Source: Bog-950 sp964631835 (GTDB taxonomy: Bacteria > Bacteroidota > Bacteroidia > Chitinophagales > LD1). From it: a stretch of 64,000 nt of DNA. The stretch lies in the NCBI GenBank assembly GCA_964631835.1, contig CAZWAD010000006.1:1-64000 (forward strand), read 5' to 3'. The notes beneath the pieces are model-generated. The model saw only the letters and a list, made by a program, of their open reading frames with translations. It was not told where the DNA came from and ran no database searches. The position numbers were made by a program, and so were the translations under genes. Below are positions 44,405 through 53,975 of the stretch, piece after piece. Each line of letters begins with the position of its first letter. Position 1 is the stretch's first letter.

Positions 44405-45070
44405 ATGGCGAACCGCTTCTCTTTTAACTCGCTCTTCAACACAGTGTCAAAACTTATTGACGAAGAAGTGACCGAAGCGAAACTCAGCCCGCAGCAAAAA
44501 AGCCATCAACAGGAAATTGAAAACTCTGTTCTTGTTCTTGCCGCGGCTGTTCTGCGCTGCGACAAAAACTTTAATGCCCGAACCGAGGAAGTTCTTACCG
44601 GTTACTTTGCCAGGCATTTCGGCTCCAAAGGAAAAGCCCAGCGCATTACTGCGGTATCGGGACACATGGAAACCGGGACGGAGCCATTTGTAAAAATTGC
44701 CTGCAAGGAATTAAAACTGCTTACTACACATGACTCGCACAAAAACATTGTTTACTTTCTTTTTACCATTGCCGCTGCCGATGATTTTATAAACGCCCGC
44801 GAAACACGTTGTATCCACCGCATTGCCGGTTACCTCGGCATCAGCGCGAAAGATTTCAATGAACTGAAGCAAAACTTTTTGTCCATGGACAGCCCGTATT
44901 TCATTCTGGGTATAGAAGAAGGCGCTTCGCTGGAAGAGGCAAAATCAGCTTACCGCAAAATGATACTGAAATATCACCCCGATAAAGCAAAGGGCAAAAC
45001 CAGCGAAGAAGATAGTTTGAAATTCAGGGAAGTGAAGAGGGCCTTTGAAGCAATTAAAAACAGGAGTTAG
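44405..45070 (+). CDS. TerB-like / DnaJ domain protein (DjlA type)
   Basis: 221 residues. N-terminal TerB-like helical domain (about 25-160, LVLAAAVLRCDKNFNARTEEVL and FLFTIAAADDFINARE acidic metal-binding-type helices) and a C-terminal J domain (about 165-221) with YHPDKA holding the HPD motif that stimulates DnaK. No membrane anchor, unlike classical DjlA. Overlaps the convergent SGNH gene by 4 bases at its end. Confidence 0.88.
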   Translation: MANRFSFNSLFNTVSKLIDEEVTEAKLSPQQKSHQQEIENSVLVLAAAVLRCDKNFNARTEEVLTGYFARHFGSKGKAQRITAVSGHMETGTEPFVKIACKELKLLTTHDSHKNIVYFLFTIAAADDFINARETRCIHRIAGYLGISAKDFNELKQNFLSMDSPYFILGIEEGASLEEAKSAYRKMILKYHPDKAKGKTSEEDSLKFREVKRAFEAIKNRS

Positions 45071-46167
45071 TTTGCTGTTTCGCTTGCCAAAACGAATTTC
45101 TTTATATCCTCTGCTACCAGGCGGTTCAGGTATGTGGTGGGGTGGCCATCGTTTACAATAAAGTATTTATCAAGCTGGCTCAAACTGTAAGATGAGTCTT
45201 GCTTAACGACTGACTGGGTCCAGATGAACGGGAGTTTGTTCTCTTCAATAAATTTTTCCAGAAACGGACCCCGCCAGTCATCAGTCCATTCATAAACAGT
45301 CTTATGTTCGTTATCTTTTATAACTGTTGCCCCATTAAACACCAGGAACACAAACTGAATGTTTGCCTGCCTTAGTTCATCAATCATGTCTTTCATTATT
45401 CTGTTGTTTAACTCCATTTTGAGATTATTCCTCGCCTCTTCTCCGCGTAAGCATACTTTCATGCTCTCTGGCATAGGATTCAGAGTGGTGTAAATAAATC
45501 TTCTCCACAGATACGAAGTAATCTCAGGAGGGTTTGATTGAAAAAAAACCTGTGGGTTACTTTCAAGCGGGACCCCTTTAAGAACTAATGAATCGTCTTC
45601 TATCCGGTAGTAAGGTTTTTGCCCGCCTCTGTTGGTATGAAGGCTTCTGTCAAGGTCAATATCTGTTATGCTAAAAATGACAAATGGGTTTTTATACTGC
45701 TTGTATGTATGTTTTAAAAGTAATTGAATCTGGTCAACGCCATATCCTGCAACCCCATAGTTTAATAAATAGTTTTTCGAAGAAAACGAGGTGTCATTAT
45801 TAAGAATGGACTGAAAATTTACTACCCCATCAACCCCCTGAGCAAAGGAATCACCAAATAAAAGAACCGGCCGTTTTTCTTTTACACTATCGCCATTATT
45901 GTGTTTTAATGTTTCCCGATTGAAATTACCAATCCAGCCGAGTAAGGGCTGAGGGTGTTCGGGAGCTTGAGACTGACCTCCGAAAATTCGATGCAGCTTC
46001 CAGTAATCATCATCATTATACTGGTTGGCATAAAGTTCTTCCCGCTGAATAAATTTGAATTTATCCGATTTGCTGAAAAGAAGCTTTTGGAACACAAATT
46101 CTGCTGCGACAAAGCAGAACAGTGAAGATATAAGCAGAAGCAATAAATTACCTGAAATCTTTTTCAT
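45067..46167 (-). CDS. SGNH/GDSL-like protein, tandem copy 2
   Basis: 366 residues. N-terminal membrane anchor or signal (about 6-28). SGNH blocks: LLFGDSFAQG (nucleophile Ser in GDSFAQG), NYGVAGYGVDQIQLLL (Gly/Asn-like block) and DGHPTTYLNRLVAEDI near the C-terminus (Asp-x-x-His pair). It looks like an esterase or acyltransferase acting on cell-surface sugars. It is a clear paralogue of the next gene (46252-47349) over its full length; the two are 84 bases apart. Confidence 0.78.
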   Translation of the reverse strand: MKKISGNLLLLLISSLFCFVAAEFVFQKLLFSKSDKFKFIQREELYANQYNDDDYWKLHRIFGGQSQAPEHPQPLLGWIGNFNRETLKHNNGDSVKEKRPVLLFGDSFAQGVDGVVNFQSILNNDTSFSSKNYLLNYGVAGYGVDQIQLLLKHTYKQYKNPFVIFSITDIDLDRSLHTNRGGQKPYYRIEDDSLVLKGVPLESNPQVFFQSNPPEITSYLWRRFIYTTLNPMPESMKVCLRGEEARNNLKMELNNRIMKDMIDELRQANIQFVFLVFNGATVIKDNEHKTVYEWTDDWRGPFLEKFIEENKLPFIWTQSVVKQDSSYSLSQLDKYFIVNDGHPTTYLNRLVAEDIKKFVLASETAN

Positions 46168-46251
46168 TCAAAGTCGTTAAGGCACAAAAGCAAATATATT
46201 TAAGTAAGGGGAAGAAAATGTTGAAAGAGAATCAAGATGCAAAACAAGAAG

Positions 46252-47349
46252 TCATTGGCCGGAATCACTTCTCAAAGCAAACTTCATTATTTCATCCGAG
46301 ATAAGCCGGTTAAAATACGTGGTGGGATGTCCGTTACTTTCCATCATATATTTGTCGAGGTTGTTTTTATGGTAAGCCGTATCTCTTCGAATTAAATCCT
46401 TACTCCATATGCAGGGCAATTGATTTTTGGCTATAAAACCGCGCAGAAATTTATCTCGCCAGTTGTCTTCATTCTCTACGCTGAAATGGTAGTCGCTTTT
46501 GCTTACATAATGAAAAACAAGGAACACAAAGTCAATTTTTTCGTTTCTTAATTCATCGATTACGAGCTGAAGAACTTTTTCATTCAGCGCTGTTTTGTGT
46601 TTGTTCTTAGCAGCATCTCTTTTCAACCATGATTTCATATAATCAGGAAGAGGATTGCGCGGAGTGTAAATGAACCTTTGCCACAGATAAGAAAAAATTT
46701 TCGGAGGGTTGTTTCTGAAGAAAATTTCAGGGTCATTCTCAACAGGAATACCCTTTAGCGCTAACGTGTCTGCAATAATCTCGTAGTAAGGCTTTTGACC
46801 AATACGGTTAGTCAGTATAGTTCGGTCAAGGTCGCTGCACATGATGCTGAAAATCACAAATGGTTTTTCATAATGCTTGTATGAGTTTTTGAATAACAGC
46901 TGAATCTGATCAACGCCATACCCTCCAACTCCATAGTTGAGCAAGTAATTATTTTTTGAAAAAACTGGATTATTGTTAAGAATAGACTGAAAACATTCTG
47001 AGCCTTCAACACATTCAGCAAAGGAATCGCCATACAACAGAACAGGCCTCCTGTTTTTTAGGCTGTCTGTGTTGTTGTGTCGTAAGTTTTTCCGGTCAAA
47101 GTCACCTACCCAGCCGAGCAGAGGATGGGTTTCTTTGGGTGGGCCGTATTCACCTCCAAAAATATGGTAGAGTTTCCAGTAGTCGTCATCATTAAAATAA
47201 TCAGCGTAAAGTTCCGGTTTGCGGATACTTTTAAATTTTTCGATATTACTGAAAAGGATTTTTCTATAGGCAAATTCAGCAATTGCCAGGCAAGCAAAAA
47301 GTGAAACAGAAAAAAGAAATAAGTTGATGGTGATATTTCTTAGACGCAT
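46252..47349 (-). CDS. SGNH/GDSL-like protein, tandem copy 1
   Basis: 365 residues; same layout as copy 2: membrane anchor, LLYGDSFAECVE (nucleophile), NYGVGGYGVDQIQLLF and SNGHPTTYFNRLISDEI. The acid before the catalytic His is N-G-H here versus D-G-H in copy 2. This substitution at an Asp-His dyad may change or abolish activity. Lies 15 bases downstream of the MFS transporter gene. Confidence 0.75.
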   Translation of the reverse strand: MRLRNITINLFLFSVSLFACLAIAEFAYRKILFSNIEKFKSIRKPELYADYFNDDDYWKLYHIFGGEYGPPKETHPLLGWVGDFDRKNLRHNNTDSLKNRRPVLLYGDSFAECVEGSECFQSILNNNPVFSKNNYLLNYGVGGYGVDQIQLLFKNSYKHYEKPFVIFSIMCSDLDRTILTNRIGQKPYYEIIADTLALKGIPVENDPEIFFRNNPPKIFSYLWQRFIYTPRNPLPDYMKSWLKRDAAKNKHKTALNEKVLQLVIDELRNEKIDFVFLVFHYVSKSDYHFSVENEDNWRDKFLRGFIAKNQLPCIWSKDLIRRDTAYHKNNLDKYMMESNGHPTTYFNRLISDEIMKFALRSDSGQ

Positions 47350-47364
47350 TTTTTGCCTGTTATC

Positions 47365-48618
47365 TTAACCTTTTGACGTTGTCACTCCCATCTTTTCATC
47401 CTCAAAACGGAAATAAAAATTCAGCCAGGCAAGTAGGGTTACTGCAGCTGAAGCAATTATAGGCAGGCGGAAATCAAGCGTAACCAGCACTCCCGCGATA
47501 AGCGGAGGAATTGTAAATGCCAGTGACGCAATGCTTTGCTGAATACCAAGGATTTCCCCCTGGTTTTCTTTTGAGGCAAGTATGGAGACAATGCTGGTTT
47601 GGTTCGGTTGTGTCAAGCCCTGGAAAATGGCAACAAAAGGATTGATGAACAAAAGCAGCCACCAGTAGTCTGGTAGAAGAATAGCTAGGATAGTTATCGC
47701 CAGCCCGAAAAGCGATACCCGCAACACTTGCGGAGGTGAAAATCTTTTGCTTACCTGCCGGATGACAACGCCCTGAGTAAAGGCAATCCACAAACCAATG
47801 TAACCGAAAATGAGTCCAATACTTTTTTCATCGAAATGAAACTTTTTTATCAGGTAAACCTGGTTAAACTGCATAAAGAAACTGAAACCGAATGCCTGCA
47901 AAAAAACAGAGAGGAAAATCACCCGCATATTAACCAGCGAAAGCGCCTTTTGAATGTTGCGGATGCCGGCAAGAAGAGTTACTCTGCCTGGTGCATTGGG
48001 TTTAAACGTTTCGGGGAACTGGCTGTATACATAATAAATATTCACCAGTGTAAGAAAGGCAGTAAACCAAAGGGGTGTGGAATAATCAAAAAAGCTAACG
48101 ATACTTTTATCAGCTAAGATCCCACCTATGGCCGGTCCCAGAATAAATCCTAATCCAAACGACATGCCTATTAATCCAAAATTTTTGGCGCGTTCTTCGG
48201 GCTTTGAAATGTCAGCCAGTGCTGCAGTAACAATGGAAATATTTCCACCGGTGAAACCGGGCAGAGCACGGGCAACAAACAAAAGCCACAAAACATGATA
48301 TTGAATGGCAAGGGCAAACAAAACATAGCCAATAAACGTACCGACCAGTGAAATTTGAAGAATCTTTTTTCTACCGTATTTATCAGCAAGTGTTCCGAGT
48401 ATTGGCGCACCGAAAAACTGGAAGAACGGAAAGGTGGCTGTTAGGATTCCGTAAATCATGTTGCGGGTGGCATCGGTCATTTCAGGAGGCAACATGCCGT
48501 GCTTGTTTTCAACAATCAGCGGAGCGAAAACAGGAATGATAATACCCACTCCAAGTAAATCAATAAATACGGTAATGAAAACCGCAACGAGAGGATGCAG
48601 TTTCTTCTTTTCTTGCAC
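47365..48618 (-). CDS. MFS transporter, TCR/Tet family
   Basis: 417 residues with twelve membrane segments. Motif A GTLADKYGRKK lies between helices 2 and 3, and the N-terminus (VFITVFIDLLGVGIIIPVF) is that of TetA-like drug exporters. A C-terminal cytosolic tail ends at KMGVTTSKG. Its substrate is not known. Followed by the two SGNH genes and preceded by a small lipoprotein gene (21-base gap), all on the minus strand. Confidence 0.9.
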   Translation of the reverse strand: MQEKKKLHPLVAVFITVFIDLLGVGIIIPVFAPLIVENKHGMLPPEMTDATRNMIYGILTATFPFFQFFGAPILGTLADKYGRKKILQISLVGTFIGYVLFALAIQYHVLWLLFVARALPGFTGGNISIVTAALADISKPEERAKNFGLIGMSFGLGFILGPAIGGILADKSIVSFFDYSTPLWFTAFLTLVNIYYVYSQFPETFKPNAPGRVTLLAGIRNIQKALSLVNMRVIFLSVFLQAFGFSFFMQFNQVYLIKKFHFDEKSIGLIFGYIGLWIAFTQGVVIRQVSKRFSPPQVLRVSLFGLAITILAILLPDYWWLLLFINPFVAIFQGLTQPNQTSIVSILASKENQGEILGIQQSIASLAFTIPPLIAGVLVTLDFRLPIIASAAVTLLAWLNFYFRFEDEKMGVTTSKG

Positions 48619-48639
48619 AACACGAAGAAATGAAAAAGA

Positions 48640-49164
48640 TTATTCGATTCGGAAATCTCCGTGACCTTTGTAATACAGCGAGTCGCTGGCGTTGTAGAAT
48701 CCGTAATACAGACGGTAATTTTTGCGCTGATGAAAAGAAGTAATCCCCCGGAAATCAAATACAAGCATGCCCGGTCCACCGGTGAACTTAAAAGCATGGT
48801 AATATAAAATTTCCAATTCAGAGTTCACACAAGCCGCTCTCATTTTGCACTCTCTTTCGGTGTTTACCCCCAGAACAAACCTTCCATCGTTAGGGTTTGG
48901 AATTGCCGATGAAAGCTCAATATATCCGGGTAATGAATCTGTTAACATAATAGTATCATTGAAGTTAATGAACAAACTATCCCTCCCTGACCAGTCATTA
49001 TCAAAAGTCCAGTCGGTAGTGTCAGGCTCGCCTATGGTATCTCCGCTTGCATTAGTTGCTGTATATTTTGAAAAATCATATCGATTGGTATTTGCTTCCT
49101 TTTTACAGGAGATGAAATAGAAAAAAATATAAAACAGCAATACTGAAACAAAGAATTTCTTCAT
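48640..49164 (-). CDS. Small lipoprotein of unknown function
   Basis: 174 residues. Signal peptide with a lipobox-like end (YFISC; Cys at about 20), so it is anchored in a membrane. The rest has beta-strand character (SLFINFNDTIMLTDSLPGYIELSS...). Family not recognised. Nine bases after porQ and 21 bases before the MFS gene, all minus strand. Confidence 0.7.
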   Translation of the reverse strand: MKKFFVSVLLFYIFFYFISCKKEANTNRYDFSKYTATNASGDTIGEPDTTDWTFDNDWSGRDSLFINFNDTIMLTDSLPGYIELSSAIPNPNDGRFVLGVNTERECKMRAACVNSELEILYYHAFKFTGGPGMLVFDFRGITSFHQRKNYRLYYGFYNASDSLYYKGHGDFRIE

Positions 49165-49173
49165 CGGTGTTTT

Positions 49174-50241
49174 CTAAGAACCGGCAACAGGCACTTTCTT
49201 TTTCTTGACAAAGCCTGAAGTATAAACGGTGAAAGTGAAATGATTCATCATCTGCCCCTGTGCCAGAGGCTGAAAGCCATAACTGAAATCTAACTGGCGA
49301 ATGCGAACTCCCAGACCAACAGAAATACCCGGTGCGCCACGCCTGGTTGCAAGTTTTAACTCCTGCTGGCGCAGATGATTGTAAGCTACATCAACCCGCA
49401 CAATTTTCTTGATGTTGAACTCTACCCCGACAATTACGTGACGGAAAAGCTTATCGGCTATATATTTCTTTTGTTTAATGTCCGATGAATCAGTAAATAA
49501 ATTATCCTGTTCTTGTTCTGCAGGGTTGTTGTAACGTATATCCCACCGGTGCAGGTTGTGAAGGGTAAGGTGAATTCTGAACGGCACATTTTTAAAACCA
49601 AACGAAACCCCCGCTTGTAAATCGAAGGGAAGGGGCTCACGTATACTTTTATTATAAGGTTTAAACTGTCCCCCCACGTTCTTTGCCACAATACTTGCGG
49701 TTACATTATGAGCGGTATCGTTAATCATCACTGCCAAATCAGTAGCCATTCCCACCGAACTGTAAATGCCAAGCTGAGAGTAAATAAACTTGACGTTCAG
49801 CCCGGCAGAAAATAATTTGCCGAACTGATAACCATAACCGGCATACAAATTCATTTCGCCTGCACTGAAACTGCCCAGAATATTGGCAGCTTCATCAGTT
49901 TCAGTAAATTTTCCGTAAGCAATGTATTGTAACCCGAATCCGAAGGTACCCGAAACTTTATCAAACCTGCGAGCATAAGCTACATTTCCGAAGTTTACAC
50001 CTCCTGGATAAACCACCGTACCAAAGGCAGCTTGTGTGTGCATTTTTCGGTTGAGAGCAGCAGGGTTGCTAAGTTGCACACTCAAATCATGGTCTAGGAT
50101 GGAAACGTTAGTGCCACCTAAAGCAGTGATGCGTGCATCAGGGGAAAGAGAAAGAAATTTATAAGTACTTTCTCCACCTATTTGGGCGAAAGCAATGCGG
50201 CTAATTGCTAGAAACAAGAAAGAGGCGTAGGCTTTCTGCAT
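49174..50241 (-). CDS. porQ: Type IX secretion system protein PorQ
   Basis: About 355 residues from the start I prefer (MQKAYASFLFLAISRIAFAQ, a good signal peptide); an earlier in-frame ATG at 50298 adds 19 residues and would break the signal. FLSLSPDARITALGGTNVSI is the PorQ/PorV N-terminus. The rest is a FadL-type 14-strand outer-membrane beta-barrel. PorQ anchors the PorU attachment complex that processes and fixes T9SS cargo to the cell surface. Consistent with the cargo genes at 10.6 and 21.6 kb. Confidence 0.93.
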   Translation of the reverse strand: MQKAYASFLFLAISRIAFAQIGGESTYKFLSLSPDARITALGGTNVSILDHDLSVQLSNPAALNRKMHTQAAFGTVVYPGGVNFGNVAYARRFDKVSGTFGFGLQYIAYGKFTETDEAANILGSFSAGEMNLYAGYGYQFGKLFSAGLNVKFIYSQLGIYSSVGMATDLAVMINDTAHNVTASIVAKNVGGQFKPYNKSIREPLPFDLQAGVSFGFKNVPFRIHLTLHNLHRWDIRYNNPAEQEQDNLFTDSSDIKQKKYIADKLFRHVIVGVEFNIKKIVRVDVAYNHLRQQELKLATRRGAPGISVGLGVRIRQLDFSYGFQPLAQGQMMNHFTFTVYTSGFVKKKKVPVAGS

Positions 50242-50309
50242 GAACTGCTTTAGAATTTTGATGCTAATAAACGCTAAGGTGAGGAGATTATTTTGCAATT
50301 AATGAAGCA

Positions 50310-51368
50310 TCAATCCACATCTGTTCTATTTACCCCGGCAAATTGAAGAATAAAATCCTTGCCGAAAACCTGTGCAGGTGATTTGGCGCCATGTGGAGGT
50401 TCTTTCGTCAAAATGCTTTGAGCAATTTTTACAGCTGTCCACGCAGTGAGGGTATAACCTTCGGGGAGTTGAAGCAAAGCATGACGGGCAATACCGGCAC
50501 TGTTGCGTACCTCCCCCCAAATGGTTCCGCTTGCTTTTTTACGCATTTCTGAAGTAGGTCCTTCGGGTCGTTTTTTTATTTTTTTTACAGCTCTATTCTT
50601 AAAGAACCGGGAGTTGAGCAGAAAGCCGAGATAATTGCTCAGTTTCATTGCCCGGATTACTTTATCGGGCAGATGGTTATAAATGGTAATGTTCGGAATG
50701 CCTGTACTGCGGTAAGCTGTGGAAATATCGCCCCATGGAATTGCTGTTGCTTTGCGCTTGGCATCACCATAGTCAATCACACGGGTTAGTTCTCCGGCTA
50801 AAATGTTGAGCAGTTTTCCATGCCTGCGCACCATGCATCCGGCACCCATGTTTTCGGCTACGGTAATTGCTGTTCCGTGTGAAATTGCTCCGCCTCTTTG
50901 TAATAAAGCCATTTCGAGGTGTTCAGCATCGGGCAAACGCTCTTTCAGGTGAACAGCAAGGCAGTCGGAGGGAACTACATCAAAGCCAGCACCTGACATG
51001 AGGAGAACTCCCTGATGCTTCGCTTCTTCATCACTCGAGAACATTTCTTCAAACACTTCGTACTCACCGGTTATATCCAAGTAGTGGGTTCTGGCTTTGA
51101 GACAGGAATTCATCATTACTTTAGCAGTAAACTTAAATGGACCTGCACAGTGAAGTAAAACTTTAAAATGGCTTATTATATCGGTTACCCGGAGTTCATC
51201 TTTCAAATCAAAAACCACAAAGGGGAGGTTGTACTTTTTGGCAAGTTGTTCAGTGCGGATTCTGTCACGTCCGGCAAGGGTGGGTTTTAATCCATTTTCT
51301 ACCGCATGTTCGGTAATCAACTTTCCTGTATATCCATAACATCCGTATATCAGAATTCCTTCTTTCAT
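50310..51368 (-). CDS. Saccharopine dehydrogenase-like (trans-acting enoyl reductase-like) oxidoreductase
   Basis: 352 residues. The N-terminal Rossmann fold has YGCYGYTGKLITEHA (8-22) and the segment LLHCAGPFKFTAK, as in the saccharopine dehydrogenase family and the lipid enoyl reductases related to it. A substrate cannot be assigned. It ends 68 bases upstream of porQ on the same strand. Confidence 0.85.
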   Translation of the reverse strand: MKEGILIYGCYGYTGKLITEHAVENGLKPTLAGRDRIRTEQLAKKYNLPFVVFDLKDELRVTDIISHFKVLLHCAGPFKFTAKVMMNSCLKARTHYLDITGEYEVFEEMFSSDEEAKHQGVLLMSGAGFDVVPSDCLAVHLKERLPDAEHLEMALLQRGGAISHGTAITVAENMGAGCMVRRHGKLLNILAGELTRVIDYGDAKRKATAIPWGDISTAYRSTGIPNITIYNHLPDKVIRAMKLSNYLGFLLNSRFFKNRAVKKIKKRPEGPTSEMRKKASGTIWGEVRNSAGIARHALLQLPEGYTLTAWTAVKIAQSILTKEPPHGAKSPAQVFGKDFILQFAGVNRTDVD

Positions 51369-51791
51369 TTTGCTTCGGTTTTACAAGGCGGGTCGAAGCT
51401 ACTTTTTATTGCAATAACCAAAAACAATTTTTTAAAGTCTCTTCTTTACCTTTTTATAAACATCAGATTATTGTGTAATCCCTAATTCGAGGCTGTAAAC
51501 CAATAACAATAATTGCCTCAGTTCACCTGTGACGAAGTGAAGCACGAAAAACAAGAAGAGTTTTGTGATGGGGGGAAGAAAATATTCCCAACGTGTCGCT
51601 TAAAAATCTTTGTAGAGTTAATAAGAACGTAACGCCTAAATGTTTTTTCCTAACCTTACTACCTTTTCACAAAGTTTTTTTTGTAAGGAGTTGAAATAAA
51701 GGCGGGCATAAATTTTATCAGAACAATTAAAATGTTTAGCTTGCTTTGAGATAAAAAGTTTTCAAATTATTTATTCACTAAAACAATTGTT
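51369..51791. other. Gene-free divergent intergenic region
   Basis: 423 bases between divergent genes. AT-rich toward the right end. I see no match to TTTG-N19-TAnnTTTG, no tRNA, and no strong hairpin. It must hold promoters for the saccharopine-dehydrogenase-like gene and for the DsrE-like gene, but I cannot place them. Confidence 0.5.
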
Positions 51792-52490
51792 ATGGAAACA
51801 AATGATTACAATCTGTCAAACCCTCGCAGAGAGTTTTTGGGGAAATTAGCTGCCGGTGCTACTGTGTTAAGTTTAGCTTCATTGTTTGCGCCTTTCACCG
51901 CTGAGGGACATGCAAATCTTCCGGCAGCCGAAGAAGACCTGGAGGGTTGGTTTAATAAAATTAAGGGTAAGTCCCGTATGGTGTTTGATGCCACCGAGCC
52001 GCATGGAGTTTTCCCCTTTGCATGGCCGCGTGTATTTCTGATGACCAACGAAAAAACGGGTACACCTGCCAGCGAGTGCAGTACTCTAGTTGTTTTAAGA
52101 CATGCAGCTATTCCTTTTGCTATGGAAACCAGGCTTTGGGAAAAATACAATTTCGGAGAGGTGTTCCATGTAACAGATGAGGAAACAAAAAAGACAGTAA
52201 ACAGAAACGCTTTCTGGCAGCCGAAAGAGGGAGATTTTAAAGTTCCTGGAATAGGCAATGTGCAAATCGGGATTAACGAATTGCAAGCCAGCGGAGTTAT
52301 GTTTTGTGTCTGTAACATGGCAATGACAGTTTATAGTGCGGTGCTGGCTCAAAAAATGGGTCTCGATGCTGTAGCAGTTAAGAAGGACTTTGATTCGGGT
52401 GTTTTGCCGGGGATTCAGGTTGTTCCTTCAGGAGTGTGGGCATTGGGTAAAGCGCACGAAAAAGGTTGTGCTTATGTTTTTGTAAGATAA
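51792..52490 (+). CDS. Tat-exported DsrE-like protein
   Basis: 232 residues. A twin-arginine signal (NPRREFLGKLA, R12-R13, then a hydrophobic region 20-36). The C-terminal half is DsrE/DsrF-like: INELQASGVMFCVCNMAM (161-178) and GVLPGIQVVPSGVWALGKAHEKGCAYVFV. Two cysteines, C172 and C174, form a CxC where related periplasmic DsrE proteins often carry one functional Cys. It probably folds with a cofactor in the cytoplasm and is moved to the periplasm; a sulfur-transfer role is only inferred. First gene of a plus-strand run of small exported proteins. Confidence 0.8.
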   Translation: METNDYNLSNPRREFLGKLAAGATVLSLASLFAPFTAEGHANLPAAEEDLEGWFNKIKGKSRMVFDATEPHGVFPFAWPRVFLMTNEKTGTPASECSTLVVLRHAAIPFAMETRLWEKYNFGEVFHVTDEETKKTVNRNAFWQPKEGDFKVPGIGNVQIGINELQASGVMFCVCNMAMTVYSAVLAQKMGLDAVAVKKDFDSGVLPGIQVVPSGVWALGKAHEKGCAYVFVR

Positions 52491-52622
52491 TTTTTCAATC
52501 TGTTAATAGGACGACTGCCTTTCCGTTTCCGGATAGGCAGTTGCATTTTATAGATAGGCTATTCTTCCGTTGTGAATTTGTCGCGGCTGGTTTTTACTTG
52601 AAACTTGCTTTCTTAGCCCGGT

Positions 52623-53360
52623 ATGCATACAGAACTGAGGTATCACATCATCAACAAATACAGGGAATCAATCAGCAAGCGGTATGATTATGACCGGGTT
52701 AAAGACAATCCCGATTTACCTAAAGCCCTGAACCGTAAAACGGCTAATGAATTACGGAAGTTTTTTTTGGAAAAACTCTATTCAGAACCAACAGAGCGTG
52801 AAAAACTGGATGCTGCTTTTAAGCAGCTGGAGTCTTTCATAGTCCACCCGTCAAAAATTTGGGGGCTGCTCGGAAACCTTCCCGCAGCCATACTTGAGTT
52901 CGGATTCCATTTCCCTGCTGCTATTAAAGCTGCAGTTTCTGCTTTGGAAACCCATACATCGGCCCGCCATTTTGAAGACACTCTCCTTCATACCGCTGTA
53001 AGTAAAAACTTTGAAATGCCTTTAACCGATAAGCAGTTTAAAGAATGTCTTACATCTATACCGGTTGACCAGCTTCAAAAATTCATTCATGATTTGTCAG
53101 CTCTGTTTTATGTTATTTCCGATACTGAGTTGCTTGGAAAAACCATACATATTATGCAAAGCGTACTGAAAAGAATGGAAAACAAACCACAGATTTACGG
53201 TACAGATGATACCGATGCCATAGAATTAGGCATTGATATCTTTCAGAATGGCCATGAACTGCTTGGGAAATACGATGAAGAATCCAAGAAGGAGATAGTT
53301 GATTTTGTAATTGCCCAGGAAGCAAAATTTATTGATAGCCTGCACCATAAAAGCCGCTGA
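52623..53360 (+). CDS. Helical protein of unknown function
   Basis: 245 residues; family not recognised. Entirely alpha-helical by composition, with no signal peptide or membrane segment. Begins MHTELRYHIINKYRESIS. A 132-base gap separates it from the DsrE-like gene. Confidence 0.6.
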   Translation: MHTELRYHIINKYRESISKRYDYDRVKDNPDLPKALNRKTANELRKFFLEKLYSEPTEREKLDAAFKQLESFIVHPSKIWGLLGNLPAAILEFGFHFPAAIKAAVSALETHTSARHFEDTLLHTAVSKNFEMPLTDKQFKECLTSIPVDQLQKFIHDLSALFYVISDTELLGKTIHIMQSVLKRMENKPQIYGTDDTDAIELGIDIFQNGHELLGKYDEESKKEIVDFVIAQEAKFIDSLHHKSR

Positions 53361-53434
53361 TTTTCAGCTGAGCCAGGCACAGTTTCAAATGCACCGAAGT
53401 TTTTAATTTTACATCTGCAAATGCACCGATATAT

Positions 53435-53884
53435 ATGGATACAAATTTTAAGGTTCATGTTTTACTTTTGGGTTTAACCCTCCAGCTATCATTTTCGTCA
53501 TGCACAAAAACCTGCGATGAAGGTTACGAAGGCAAACGCTGCGATGTGGCTATGCGCGACAAATTTCTCGGACGTTGGAACGCCACCGACAATCCCGGAA
53601 ACCTGACTTATATCGATTCGATATTTTATGTAAATAGCAACACTATTCTTGAAGTGTATATTGCCAAAAACTTCGGCAATTATTTTCAGCGAGAAATAAA
53701 AGCAAAGGTTGACGGCAAAACCATTACAATCAACAAGCAGAAGCCCTTTGGCGATTCGCTTTATGTACAGGGCACAGGTGTGATTACCGATGATTTCGAT
53801 ACACTATACTGGAATTACTACATCATTAACGAAATCGACTCACCCGTTGTAACCACTTCTTATACCGGAGTGTGGACCCGCTGA
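53435..53884 (+). CDS. Small lipoprotein with an EGF-like turn
   Basis: 149 residues. Signal peptide with lipobox SFSSC (Cys about 23), followed at once by CDEGYEGKRC, an EGF-like turn. The rest is a beta-rich domain of lipocalin-like size (FLGRWNATDNPGN ... VVTTSYTGVWTR). Ligand unknown. Confidence 0.75.
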   Translation: MDTNFKVHVLLLGLTLQLSFSSCTKTCDEGYEGKRCDVAMRDKFLGRWNATDNPGNLTYIDSIFYVNSNTILEVYIAKNFGNYFQREIKAKVDGKTITINKQKPFGDSLYVQGTGVITDDFDTLYWNYYIINEIDSPVVTTSYTGVWTR

Positions 53885-53975
53885 TTGTTAATAGGACCAT
53901 TTACCTCAACAGATACATACGCAAGGCTTAAAACTTACGTTTACATTTGTAAGTCCGAAACCAAAATGGAGGGTT

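Noticed and set aside
53919..53949. Promoter before the DUF4294 gene
   Set aside because: TACATTTG matches the -7 element but there is no TTTG at 18-20 bases upstream.
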